Of a stretch of 39,637 nt of DNA, positions 24,203 through 32,742 are shown piece after piece. Numbering within the stretch: position 1 is the first letter of the stretch; each line of letters starts with the position of its first letter. The notes beneath the pieces are model-generated. The model did no database searches, had not been told where the DNA came from, and saw only the letters and a list, made by a program, of their open reading frames with translations. Source of the stretch: Nonomuraea aridisoli (lineage in GTDB: Bacteria > Actinomycetota > Actinomycetes > Streptosporangiales > Streptosporangiaceae); NCBI RefSeq assembly GCF_003236395.1, contig NZ_POUD01000058.1:1-39637 (forward strand), given 5' to 3'. Both the position numbers and the translations under genes were made by a program.

Positions 24203-27082
24203 GTGCGTTTCGCCATTCTGGGCCGGATCAGCGTACAAGATGTAACGCCGATTGAGATTTCTCCGATGAGACGACCCCTGCTCGCTACGCTGCTGCTGGC
24301 CTGGCCAGGCGAGGTTTCTGCGGAAACCCTGATGCAGGCGGTCTGGGGTGACACGTTCGGTCGTGAAAACGCCTTGAAAACGGCCCTGTCGCAGCTACGT
24401 CGCCTGCTGCCGGGCAGAATTCCACCAGCACGGCCCCATGGTTATCGCATCGAGCTGATGCCGGAGGACACCTTCGACCTCGAGGAATTCCGCAAGCTGA
24501 TCCAGCACGGCCGAGAGCATCTTTCCGCCGGGGATCACGAGGCCGCGGTTCCGTGCTTGCGAAAGGCCCTGGCCCTGTGGGGAGATCCCCCGCTGGCCGA
24601 CGTTCCTGACGATCCTATTCGTTTGGCCACGTGGCGTCAGGACGTGTTGTGGGAACGCAAAGTTGCGCAGCAGCAGTTACTCGAAACACGGTTGTTCCTG
24701 GGGGAGGATCACCAGCTCCTGACTGAAATCCGTAAGGAGCTGGCTGAGGACCCATTGTCCGAAGTCCTCAACGCGCTGCTCATGACGGCTTTGTACCGGG
24801 CCGGGTATCGTGTGGAGGCTCTGCACCAGTACGACACGATCGCCGAACTGCTGGCTCAGGACACGGGAGCAGAACCGGGAGCCCGGCTGCGTCGCCTGCG
24901 GGATGAGATCGCATCCGATGATGGGGGTCCTGTGGCCGTGCCTCCGGCGCAGGAACGGGCAACGGTTGCCCAGCCGTCGGGTGGCCGGCTGGCCTTGACT
25001 CCGGCCCAATTGCCGCCGGCCGTTGTCGATTTCATCGGACGCGGCGGCGAAATACAGCAGTTGACGCGATACATGTCAACGGCCGGGGCGGGCCCGGGGG
25101 TGCCGATCGCGTGCATTTGCGGTCCGCCTGGCGTCGGGAAGTCGACGTTGTCTCACCAGGTCGCGCAGTTGGTCCGGCAACGTTTTCCTGATGGCCAGTT
25201 GTATCTGCACATGGCGGGAACGTCAGAGCGGCCGCGGGAGATCGGCGATGTGCTGGCGGAGGTCTTGTCGGCGTTGGGAACCTCTCCCGCCGACGCGCCG
25301 CCGACCGTCAGCGGTCGCACAGCGCTCTATCGGTCCCTCATGGCCGGTCGACGTGTCCTGGTCGTGCTGGACGACGTTTCGAGCATGCATCAGATTCAGC
25401 CGCTTTTGCCGGGCAACCCTGGTTGCGCGGTCCTCGTGACCAGTCGCTCCCATCTGGTCGGTGGGGCCGGTATGCGCACCATCCGGTTGGAGCCCCTTTC
25501 GTCGCACGAATCCCAGCGGTTGTTAGGCGACATCATCGGAGCACACCGCGTTGAAGCCGAGCCTGAGGCGGCCGCCGACATCACTCGGACGTGCGGCGGA
25601 TTTCCGCTCGCGGTCAGGGTCGCGGGGGCTCGGCTGTCGGCTCAGCCTGACTGGCCGCTGGGAATGTTCGCGGAGCGGCTGCGAAAGCGGTTACTGACTG
25701 TTTTGAGCACCGACGACATGACGATCGAGGCGAGTATCGCCACCAGTTATGACGCGTTGCCGGAATCCACGCAGCGCATCTTTCGGCTGGTGTCCCTCCT
25801 GGGTCCTGGCGGGTTCGCCGGCTGGGAGGTGGCCATGCTTCACGGTGGGACGGCTGAGGATGTGGAGGATGTTCTGGAGTCGCTGACCGGGCACAGTCTG
25901 CTCAGCGGCGCCGGGGTTGACTCGCTGGGGCAACTTCGCTACCAGCAGCACGCCCTGCTGCGTGCCTTCGGTGCGGCCCGTCTTGCCGAGTTGCCGATTG
26001 AGCGGGATACGGCCATGCATCGCCTTTTGATGGGGTGGCTGGAACTGGCCAGCCTGGCCGATGTGCAGATCGTTCGCGCGCCGGTCTACCCGCCGCTGGA
26101 TCCTTTGGGAATCTCCATGTTCGGTGCCGTTCCAGTGCGGCAGCTGATCAGCGAGCGTGCTGACGAGTGGCTCGCAGCTGAGATAGGCAACCTGCTCAAC
26201 GTAGTGCGCATCGCATGTGAGGAGAAACTTCCCCACCAGGCTTTCGGCCTGGCCTTGAGGGTGACCTCGTACTTGTATCGGGAGAGCCGGCACGTAGAGG
26301 CTGAGGACATGTGGCGGCGCGTCCTGAAGGCGGTTTTGCCCTTCACCGGGCGCCGCGTGACGGAAGCGCGGCACCGGCTCGCTTCCTTGATCATGGAGCG
26401 GCCTGGTGGTCCGCTTCGGGCGCTGCCTCTTGTCGAGGAGTGTGTTGCCGCCTGTGAGGCAAATGCCGATCGGCAAGGGTTGGCCCGCGCCCTGGCGCTG
26501 CGGGCGTTGTGCCGTCATCAGATCGCCCTGGACCATGAGCCGGGAGAGCGTCGCATCACTCTCTTGGCTCAGGCGGAGACGGACGCCAGGCGGGGTCTGC
26601 TGATCGCTCGGGACATCGGGCGGACGTACGCTCAGTTGAACTGCCTGAATGCTCTTGCGGTGGTCTCGGGCGCGTGCGGGTCTCTCGATCGAGCTCTTGA
26701 GCTTGGCAGTGAGGCGCTGGCGCTGGCCGAAGAACTGGCCAGTAGCCGGTATGGGCACGAGGCTTATCTCGCGCAAGCAGCGCAGACGCTCGGAGCGTTG
26801 AAGTTGGCCTCGCCACGCCATGAACTGCGCGAGGAGGCGTTGGCCCTGTTCGAGCGGGCTGGGGAGTTGTCCAGAACGGCTCGTCATCGTGAGGGGCAGG
26901 CCCGCGCGCATGAAGGAGCTGGTGATGCGTTGGTGACGTTGGAGCGTCACCAACGGGCCAGTGAGTGTTACGCGCGCGCTACCGCGTTGTGGGAAGAGAT
27001 CGGCGCCGCCGAGGCGGCAGTACGCTGCCGCGGCAAGCTGGGGTCGCCGGGGACGACTCAGGTGTGTGCGCCTGCGAGGTGA
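24203..27082 (+). CDS. SARP-family regulator with BTAD, NB-ARC ATPase and TPR domains (AfsR-like)
   Basis: This encodes 959 aa from GTG 24203, which follows GAGAGGAAG; in-frame starts at 24143, 24149 and 24176 would add up to 20 residues. Order: OmpR-type winged helix (1-90, starting VRFAILGRISVQD and containing ALKTALSQLRRLLPG), bacterial transcriptional activation domain (about 95-245), NB-ARC ATPase with P-loop GPPGVGKST near 306 and Walker B LVVLDD near 390, then TPR-like helices to the end. Large SARPs of this type activate antibiotic clusters, with nucleotide binding and the TPR region controlling activity. Repeats matching SARP sites flank both neighbouring operons, so this is the probable pathway-specific activator. 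Confidence 0.93.
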   Translation: MRFAILGRISVQDVTPIEISPMRRPLLATLLLAWPGEVSAETLMQAVWGDTFGRENALKTALSQLRRLLPGRIPPARPHGYRIELMPEDTFDLEEFRKLIQHGREHLSAGDHEAAVPCLRKALALWGDPPLADVPDDPIRLATWRQDVLWERKVAQQQLLETRLFLGEDHQLLTEIRKELAEDPLSEVLNALLMTALYRAGYRVEALHQYDTIAELLAQDTGAEPGARLRRLRDEIASDDGGPVAVPPAQERATVAQPSGGRLALTPAQLPPAVVDFIGRGGEIQQLTRYMSTAGAGPGVPIACICGPPGVGKSTLSHQVAQLVRQRFPDGQLYLHMAGTSERPREIGDVLAEVLSALGTSPADAPPTVSGRTALYRSLMAGRRVLVVLDDVSSMHQIQPLLPGNPGCAVLVTSRSHLVGGAGMRTIRLEPLSSHESQRLLGDIIGAHRVEAEPEAAADITRTCGGFPLAVRVAGARLSAQPDWPLGMFAERLRKRLLTVLSTDDMTIEASIATSYDALPESTQRIFRLVSLLGPGGFAGWEVAMLHGGTAEDVEDVLESLTGHSLLSGAGVDSLGQLRYQQHALLRAFGAARLAELPIERDTAMHRLLMGWLELASLADVQIVRAPVYPPLDPLGISMFGAVPVRQLISERADEWLAAEIGNLLNVVRIACEEKLPHQAFGLALRVTSYLYRESRHVEAEDMWRRVLKAVLPFTGRRVTEARHRLASLIMERPGGPLRALPLVEECVAACEANADRQGLARALALRALCRHQIALDHEPGERRITLLAQAETDARRGLLIARDIGRTYAQLNCLNALAVVSGACGSLDRALELGSEALALAEELASSRYGHEAYLAQAAQTLGALKLASPRHELREEALALFERAGELSRTARHREGQARAHEGAGDALVTLERHQRASECYARATALWEEIGAAEAAVRCRGKLGSPGTTQVCAPAR

Positions 27083-27100
27083 TCTCTGCCTGGCTGCTGG

Positions 27101-27913
27101 TTACCGCCGGACGGCGACGCCGGCCATGACGCGAATGGTGTAGGAGGTCGCATCGTCATCGCTGACTTTTTCTGGCTGCCAGCGTTGTACGTCCACGAGG
27201 CCGGGTTGAACCATTTCCCACCCTGGGTGGTCGAGGAACCGCGCGATATCCTCGATCGGCCGATAAGTGATCGGAACGCGGAGTCTGGCATTCGTGCGCG
27301 TAACGATCTCTTGTAGCCGCGGGTCGATGTCGGTGCTGCTGGCGTGGGTGAAGATCATGTAACTGCCGGGCGGCATGGCGTCCATGAGGCGATACACCAC
27401 GCCGTAGGCGTCGTCGGCGTCGGGGACGAAGTGCAGCACCGAGCACAAGACCAGACACCAGGGCTGACTGTGGTCGAGATGACGTACGGTCACCGGGTGA
27501 GTGAGAATGCCGTGCGGGTCGCGTAGATCGGCCTCGATGTATCTCGTTTGCTCATCGCCCACGATCAATGCCTGGGCCAGCGGCAAGACGTTGGGATCGT
27601 TGTCGACGTAGACCGTGCGGGCGTTCGGCGCGACGGACTGGGCGATCTCGTGCACGTTCTCTTCGGTGGGCAGTCCCGTGCCGACGTCCAAGAATTGCGT
27701 GATGCCCTGTTCGGCTACATACCGTACGGCTCGTTTTAAAAAGGAGCGGTTGGCGACAGCGACCGCCCTGATATCCGGGTCGTACTTCATCCCTTCGGCG
27801 GCCGCGGCTCGGTCGACCGCATAGTTGTTGGTGCCGCCAAGCAGGTAGTCGTACATGCGAGCAGGCGAGACCTGTTCGGCTGCGGATGCGGCGGTTGAGA
27901 GATCGTCGGGCAC
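27101..27913 (-). CDS. SAM-dependent methyltransferase, SAV2177/DUF574 family
   Basis: This encodes 270 aa from GTG 27913 behind AAGGAG. It has the family's N-terminal signature SPARMYDYLLGGTNNYAVD, the SAM motif ITQFLDVGTGLPTEENVHE, VYVDNDPNVL as the acidic strand-2 end, and LVLCSVLHFVPDADD. The family is hugely expanded in actinomycetes and its substrates are mostly unknown. It converges with the SARP gene (18 bp between stops) and has its own upstream region, so it may or may not belong to the adjacent pathway. Confidence 0.92.
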   Translation of the reverse strand: MPDDLSTAASAAEQVSPARMYDYLLGGTNNYAVDRAAAAEGMKYDPDIRAVAVANRSFLKRAVRYVAEQGITQFLDVGTGLPTEENVHEIAQSVAPNARTVYVDNDPNVLPLAQALIVGDEQTRYIEADLRDPHGILTHPVTVRHLDHSQPWCLVLCSVLHFVPDADDAYGVVYRLMDAMPPGSYMIFTHASSTDIDPRLQEIVTRTNARLRVPITYRPIEDIARFLDHPGWEMVQPGLVDVQRWQPEKVSDDDATSYTIRVMAGVAVRR

Positions 27914-28113
27914 GGCACTCCTTGGTGTGCTGCTATGGGTGGCAATCCCGCCGCAAGATCATAGTAAGAGTCGTCCACTTTGACTAGAAAAGTCGTTCAC
28001 TGCATCTGATGCCCGGATGTCACGTGACACGCCTTACATGCGTGGTCACGTGTGCAGGATTTATCGAATGGCAACGCCAGCATGTGCTTTGCCACCACTT
28101 TGAGCCGGCGTAA

Positions 28114-28140
28114 CAACCACGCTGCAACCACGTCAACACG
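28114..28140 (+). promoter_or_regulatory. Candidate SARP-binding direct repeat upstream of the long plus-strand operon
   Basis: CAACCAC occurs at 28114-28120 and 28125-28131, an exact 11-bp period (CAACCAC-GCTG-CAACCAC), with a looser CAACACG at 28134-28140. This matches the CAACCGC repeat at 23939-23956 except for one base per heptamer. It is the last such motif before the operon that starts at 28163 or 28357. Confidence 0.65.
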
Positions 28141-28162
28141 TGCGGCTCTTACCGTGCTGGCC

Positions 28163-28357
28163 GTGATCATCAAAGCGATTGAGGGACAGCCCGGCTCACC
28201 GACGGCGCCCGTCGTTGCGCGGAAGCCGCACCGCCACGCCCGCGACTCGGCCCGTTCAGGTCTGTTGCGGGCGAGTGCAGCCGGCCAGAAAACGCTGCCG
28301 ATGGCCGACACGATCGTCCTGCCCCTGCTCGGCCAGGCATCAGCTGGGGCCCGCTGA
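28163..28357 (+). CDS. Possible small first gene of the operon (MFS N-terminus-like)
   Basis: A frame open from upstream reaches a stop at 28355-28357 that overlaps the next ATG by one base (TGATG). GTG 28163 or 28154 could start it just after the SARP repeat, possibly leaderless; no ribosome site is seen. The encoded 64 aa end with MADTIVLPLLGQ, strikingly like MADTMASTLVLPLLGR in the first membrane helix of the MFS transporter two genes later. It may be a real small leader gene or a decayed partial duplicate of the transporter start. Confidence 0.3.
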   Translation: MIIKAIEGQPGSPTAPVVARKPHRHARDSARSGLLRASAAGQKTLPMADTIVLPLLGQASAGAR

Positions 28358-29187
28358 TGACGTTGATCACCAATCCTGCTTCGTCGGCGAGTGCCCTGGC
28401 CGTGGTGGTCTACCGGGTCTGTAACCGTGCTGTACCCGACGCGTCCGCAGTGCGGGTGAGCGACCTCACCATCGGGGGCGGTGTACGAGTCTGGCTGGAG
28501 CCCGCTACGGCACCTTCACCCTCCAACTGGGTGATCTGTCACCGCCTGACGCGCCAACTACAGCTTCTCGGCCTGCACGCGGAGATCGAACGGGACCTGC
28601 AGGGGTTGGTGGTGCTGGGCTGGAGCCTGCCGTTCTTGAAGCACCGCGCGCGGCAGCTGCGGTCGGCTCTGCACCATCGGCTGGCCGACTTCACGACGAC
28701 CGCGCGGGCGGCCGTCGTCCACGCAGCCCAGGTGCACGCGCGGCACGATGCCGTCGGCGAAGCATCCGTTGTTACCGAGACGTGCGACTTCATCGGTGAG
28801 CAGTTGCGCTGGCCCGGCCGGCTGGCCGATCTGGACGGCTGGCACCGCCACTCCGACCTGCCCGACCTGCAGATTGCGCTGGCCCACATCATCGGCTTGG
28901 AAGCCAAGGTCGCGCAGGCGTGCAACGAGCACCTGGTGTACACCCGCGTGCTGGCCACGTCCGTCTGCCGGCACATCACCGCCGCCGGAGATCACCGAGA
29001 GGCGCAGCACCGGGTGCTGGCCGCGGCCGCCCCATGGCTGCGCGCCAGCCAGATGCTGGCCCACAGCAGGCAGCGCAAGGGCGACCCACTGCCGCTGGTA
29101 CCGGGTGGCCCACCGGCAACCCTGACGGAGCGGCTGATCGCTGTCAGCGTCACCCCCCACAGCGAGCGGGCCGCGCGATGGTCGTGA
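28357..29187 (+). CDS. Unknown soluble protein at the head of the SARP-linked operon
   Basis: This encodes 276 aa from ATG 28357. No signal peptide, membrane segment or catalytic motif is recognised. The sequence is mostly helical, with His-rich patches (HAAQVHARHDAVGEA and WHRHSDLPDLQIALAHIIG) that might bind metal, and a conserved-looking EHLVYTRVLATSVCRHI segment. It overlaps the MFS gene by 10 bp, so it is translationally coupled to the exporter. I do not recognise the family. Confidence 0.65.
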   Translation: MTLITNPASSASALAVVVYRVCNRAVPDASAVRVSDLTIGGGVRVWLEPATAPSPSNWVICHRLTRQLQLLGLHAEIERDLQGLVVLGWSLPFLKHRARQLRSALHHRLADFTTTARAAVVHAAQVHARHDAVGEASVVTETCDFIGEQLRWPGRLADLDGWHRHSDLPDLQIALAHIIGLEAKVAQACNEHLVYTRVLATSVCRHITAAGDHREAQHRVLAAAAPWLRASQMLAHSRQRKGDPLPLVPGGPPATLTERLIAVSVTPHSERAARWS

Positions 29188-30839
29188 CCGCGCGGCACGA
29201 GCGGGCCGCCACAGCATCGCCGCGGCGCCGCGCATCCCCCGGCACGACGGGAGCGGCGCACCGCCGCCCGTCGTCGCCGCTGCTGGTGCGGGCCGTCTGT
29301 GCTGCGGTGACCGGTCTGGTGATGGCCGACACCATGGCCTCCACCCTGGTGCTGCCGCTCCTCGGCCGTGACCCGATCACGCAGGCGGTCCCGCTGTCGC
29401 AGGTCAGCTTGCTCACCACCGCGTATCTCGCCGCCATTGCCGCGCTCCTCACGCCCGCCGGACGCTTGGCGGACCTGATCGGGCGGCGCGCGGTTCTGGC
29501 CTTGGGCCTGGGCGTGTTCGCCGCCGGCGCGTGCACGATGGCGTTCGGATCCAGCTGGGCGCTGCTGCTGATCGGGCGGCTGGCCCAAGGCGTCGCGGCG
29601 GCCATGATACTGCCGTCCGCGCTCGGGCTACTGCTAAGCCAGGTGGGCGATCAGCAACGGCGCGGCGCGGTGGCGCTGTGGGGGTCGGCCACCGGCGCCG
29701 GTGGGCTGCTCATGCACGCCCTGGGCGGGCTGCTGGCCGACAGCCACGGCTGGCGGGCGCTGTATCTGCCGCTGGCCAGCGCCGCCGTCGCCCTGTTGCT
29801 GCTGGTGGCGGCGCTGCCCAGCACGCGGGGCAGCAAGCAGACCCCGCTGGACGTGATGGGGATGCTCGCCTCGGCGGCCGCCACCGCCGCGGTCGTCCTG
29901 CTGCTGGCCTGCGGAGGTTCATGGGGGTGGACCTCTCCGGCCGCGCTGGCCCTGGCCGCCGTCACGGTGGGCGGCGCCGCCCTGGCGTGGGCTCGGGCCC
30001 GCCGCCTTCCGGCCGGGGCCGACGACGCACCGCTGTGGCGGTGCCCAGGATTTGTGTGGGGGCTGGCCACGTCGCTGCTGTACGGGCTGGTGGCCTTCCC
30101 GATGCTGGCCGTGGCGCCGCTGGTGCTGCGCGAAGCCGGGCTGAGCCCGACCAGCATGGGGCTGGCGCTGGCGCCGATGTCGGCGGCCGTGATGCTCGCC
30201 AGCACGCTGGTGGCGAGAGCCGCTCGCCGCGCCGGCACCTCCTGGATGGTCTACGCGGGCGCCTACCTCACCGCCAGCGGCCTGATCGTGCTGTACGCCG
30301 TCCCGCACGCCTCGTTCGGCGCTCTGGCCGGGCTGGTGATCGTCGGGATCGGTTTCGGGTTCATCTCCACGACGGCGACCATCTCCGGCACCTTCGGCGT
30401 GGACCCCTCTCGCTACGCCACCGCGATCGGCTCTCTCACGACCGCGCGCATGCTCGGCGGCGCCCTCGGGCCCGCCGTCGCGCTCGCCTACCTGGCCTCG
30501 ACCCACCAGGAGGCGGGCGAGGGCTACCCCGAGCTGCTGGCCGGCGCCATCGGCCTCAGCCTGCTGCTCGGGGTGCTGTCGCTGGTGCGCCGTATCCGGC
30601 ACACCCGCGCCACGGCGGCGGCCTCCGCGCCGCAGCCCGCGGCATCGGCGGCGCGGCCGGCGGAGGTCGAGCGGGTCCGGCAGGTGCTGCAGCGCCAGCG
30701 CTCCCGTCTGGAGGCCATCGCTCGCACCGCCGAAGAGGAGTTGGCCGCGCTGAGCGCGCGGGCTGATCCCGGCCGCGGGCGCGCCGCCTCTTGGAGCCCG
30801 TCTTCGTCATTCGCCCCGCCCCGACAAGGAGCATCATGA
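29178..30839 (+). CDS. MFS drug-exporter-type transporter
   Basis: This encodes 553 aa from ATG 29178, overlapping the previous stop. A basic cytosolic N-terminus of about 35 residues precedes about 14 predicted transmembrane helices. The MFS motif between helices 2 and 3 is seen as AGRLADLIGRRAVLALG, and the efflux-type GRLAQGVAAAMILPSALGLL follows. The C-terminal 50 residues form a charged coiled coil (VERVRQVLQRQRSRLEAIA). This fits DHA2-type exporters, which often export the product of their own cluster. It overlaps the next gene by ATGA. Confidence 0.9.
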   Translation: MVVTARHERAATASPRRRASPGTTGAAHRRPSSPLLVRAVCAAVTGLVMADTMASTLVLPLLGRDPITQAVPLSQVSLLTTAYLAAIAALLTPAGRLADLIGRRAVLALGLGVFAAGACTMAFGSSWALLLIGRLAQGVAAAMILPSALGLLLSQVGDQQRRGAVALWGSATGAGGLLMHALGGLLADSHGWRALYLPLASAAVALLLLVAALPSTRGSKQTPLDVMGMLASAAATAAVVLLLACGGSWGWTSPAALALAAVTVGGAALAWARARRLPAGADDAPLWRCPGFVWGLATSLLYGLVAFPMLAVAPLVLREAGLSPTSMGLALAPMSAAVMLASTLVARAARRAGTSWMVYAGAYLTASGLIVLYAVPHASFGALAGLVIVGIGFGFISTTATISGTFGVDPSRYATAIGSLTTARMLGGALGPAVALAYLASTHQEAGEGYPELLAGAIGLSLLLGVLSLVRRIRHTRATAAASAPQPAASAARPAEVERVRQVLQRQRSRLEAIARTAEEELAALSARADPGRGRAASWSPSSSFAPPRQGAS

Positions 30840-31129
30840 CCGCCCTGGACATCGGCGCGCCCGCACAGCCGCGCTACCGCCTGCCCGATCCCGCCTCCGC
30901 CACGCCCTCGACCACGCCGGTGATCACGTCGCCCGCCGGCTGGGACTGGGACGGCCGCGTCGACACGCTGCCGCTGCTGCGCACCACCGACATCCGATCG
31001 ATGGAGCGGCTGCGCGCCATCCGCGACTACGCCCACCGCGGCATGGCCGAGATCGACGCCCTGCTCGCCCTCCTCGACGACGCCACCGGCGCGGGCGGCC
31101 CGGGTGTGAAGGGAGACAGCCCACGATGA
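30836..31129 (+). CDS. Small unknown protein coupled to MFS and ThDP-like genes
   Basis: This encodes 97 aa from ATG 30836 behind AAGGAG, with 4-bp overlaps at both ends. The N-terminal half is Pro/Thr-rich and likely disordered. The C-terminal half contains an amphipathic helix pair (DIRSMERLRAIRDYAHRGMA then EIDALLALLDDATG). It could be a small subunit or adaptor for the ThDP-like protein that follows, although it does not resemble an acetolactate synthase small subunit. Function unknown. Confidence 0.65.
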   Translation: MTALDIGAPAQPRYRLPDPASATPSTTPVITSPAGWDWDGRVDTLPLLRTTDIRSMERLRAIRDYAHRGMAEIDALLALLDDATGAGGPGVKGDSPR

Positions 31130-32742
31130 CCGGCCCAGACGCGTCCGCGGCGCTCGCCGCCGCCGTCGCGCCACCCTTGGCCGCGCTCGGCATCCCGACC
31201 GTCGTCGGCACCGTGAGCTGCGACGCCGCCTGGGCTGACGTGCTGGCCGAGCACCAGGTGCGTCACATCGCCGCCCAGCACGCCGGCGGAGCCGCCGCGC
31301 TCGCCACCGCCTACGCCCGTGCCGGGGGGCGGCTCACCGCCGTGCTCCTCGGCCCGGACGACGCACTGGCCGACGCGCTGGCCGGCATCAGCGACGCCGC
31401 CCGCACCCGGACGGCGCTGCTCGTGCTGAAAGTGCGCGCCTGCCCGGATACCGACACCCTCGCCTGGGCCGAGGCCGAGCTGCTCGAGGCGGCGGGCGCG
31501 CTGGTCCAGGACCTGGCGCAGGCGAGCCATGCACCCACCCTCCTGGCGGAGGCCGCCCAGGTGGCGCGCAAGCACGGCAGACCGGTCGTGATCCTGATGC
31601 GCGCACCGCAGCGCGCCGATGACCACCCCGATCAGGACACCGACTCACGCCTGGACCGGCTGCCGCTGGACCTGCTGACGGAGCCGGTCGCCGACCCGGC
31701 CGCCGTGCAGGACCTGGCGCGCCTGCTCACCGAGGCGCACCGGCCGGTGTTCATTGCCGGGCGCGGCGCTCGCGCGGGCGCCGCCACGCTTCAGACTCTC
31801 GCCGATCAGGCAGGCGCGCTGCTGGCCACGACGGTCGCCGCGCACGGCATGTTCGAGGGCAACCCCTGGCACGTCGGTGTCGCCGGCGTGCTGGCCACCC
31901 CCGACATGGCCGCTCTCATCTCCGGCGCCGACGTGGTCATCGGCTGGGGCTGCAGCTTGAACGAGTGGACCACCCGGCACGGCACGCTGATCGCGCCGAA
32001 CGCCCGGCTGGCGCAAGTCGACATCGACCCGGCCGCGCTCGGCGCCCACCGCCCCATTGATTTGGGCGTGGCCGGTGACGTGGGCCGCACCGCAGATGCC
32101 GTACGGCAGATCGTGGCCCCGCAAAGCGGCTACCGCAGCGAGGTGGTGCGCCAGCGCATTGCCGAGCAGGCCAGCTGGCACAACATCGGCTACCAGCCCA
32201 TGCTGGAGGTCGACGACCGCATCGACCCGCGCACGCTGTCCGTGGTCCTGGACACGGTGCTGCCCGAGGACCGCACCCTCATCGTCGCGTGCGACACCGT
32301 TCTGGGTTATCCGGTCAGTTACCTGCGCGTGTGCGACGCCGACGGTTTCATGCTCAGCCCAGCGCCCCATCTCGCTCTGGCCAGCGGCATCGGCGCGGCG
32401 CTGGCCAGAGCGGACCGGCTGGCCGTGGCCACGCTCGGCCGGCGCGGCATCCTGGCCGCGGCCGCCGAGCTGGAGACGGCGGCACGGCAGCATGCCCGTC
32501 TGCTGATCGTCGTCTACGACGACGATCAGCAGACGTCGCCGCCGGGACCGGACATCACCCAGATGGCCGCCGCGTACGGGTGCCTGAGCGCCGAGATTCG
32601 CCGCCCGGCAGATCTCAGCCTCCTGTCGGAGTGGCTGAGGCAGCCGTTTGCGGGCCCGCTGCTGCTGCGGGCCCGTATCCACCGGCAAGCGTGGTGGCGG
32701 GATAACGCCGTCGCGCCTACGGCCTCATGGGGGCAACGATGA
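31126..32742 (+). CDS. ThDP-enzyme-family protein (acetolactate-synthase-like) lacking key cofactor residues
   Basis: This encodes 538 aa from ATG 31126 with the three-domain layout of ThDP decarboxylases/carboligases. The N-terminal PYR domain contains RHIAAQHAGGAAALATAYAR, the central Rossmann domain contains RPVFIAGRGARAG and DVVIGWGCSLNEW, and the C-terminal PP domain contains LGRRGILAAAAELETAARQ. The catalytic Glu that activates ThDP (usually in RHEQAA) aligns with Ala53. The GDG metal-binding motif reads G438-R-R-G441, and the following Asn position is Asp (YDDD, 464-467). It thus probably cannot bind Mg-ThDP in the usual way. It may be a structural or repurposed homologue. It overlaps both neighbours by 4 bp. 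Confidence 0.8.
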   Translation: MTGPDASAALAAAVAPPLAALGIPTVVGTVSCDAAWADVLAEHQVRHIAAQHAGGAAALATAYARAGGRLTAVLLGPDDALADALAGISDAARTRTALLVLKVRACPDTDTLAWAEAELLEAAGALVQDLAQASHAPTLLAEAAQVARKHGRPVVILMRAPQRADDHPDQDTDSRLDRLPLDLLTEPVADPAAVQDLARLLTEAHRPVFIAGRGARAGAATLQTLADQAGALLATTVAAHGMFEGNPWHVGVAGVLATPDMAALISGADVVIGWGCSLNEWTTRHGTLIAPNARLAQVDIDPAALGAHRPIDLGVAGDVGRTADAVRQIVAPQSGYRSEVVRQRIAEQASWHNIGYQPMLEVDDRIDPRTLSVVLDTVLPEDRTLIVACDTVLGYPVSYLRVCDADGFMLSPAPHLALASGIGAALARADRLAVATLGRRGILAAAAELETAARQHARLLIVVYDDDQQTSPPGPDITQMAAAYGCLSAEIRRPADLSLLSEWLRQPFAGPLLLRARIHRQAWWRDNAVAPTASWGQR

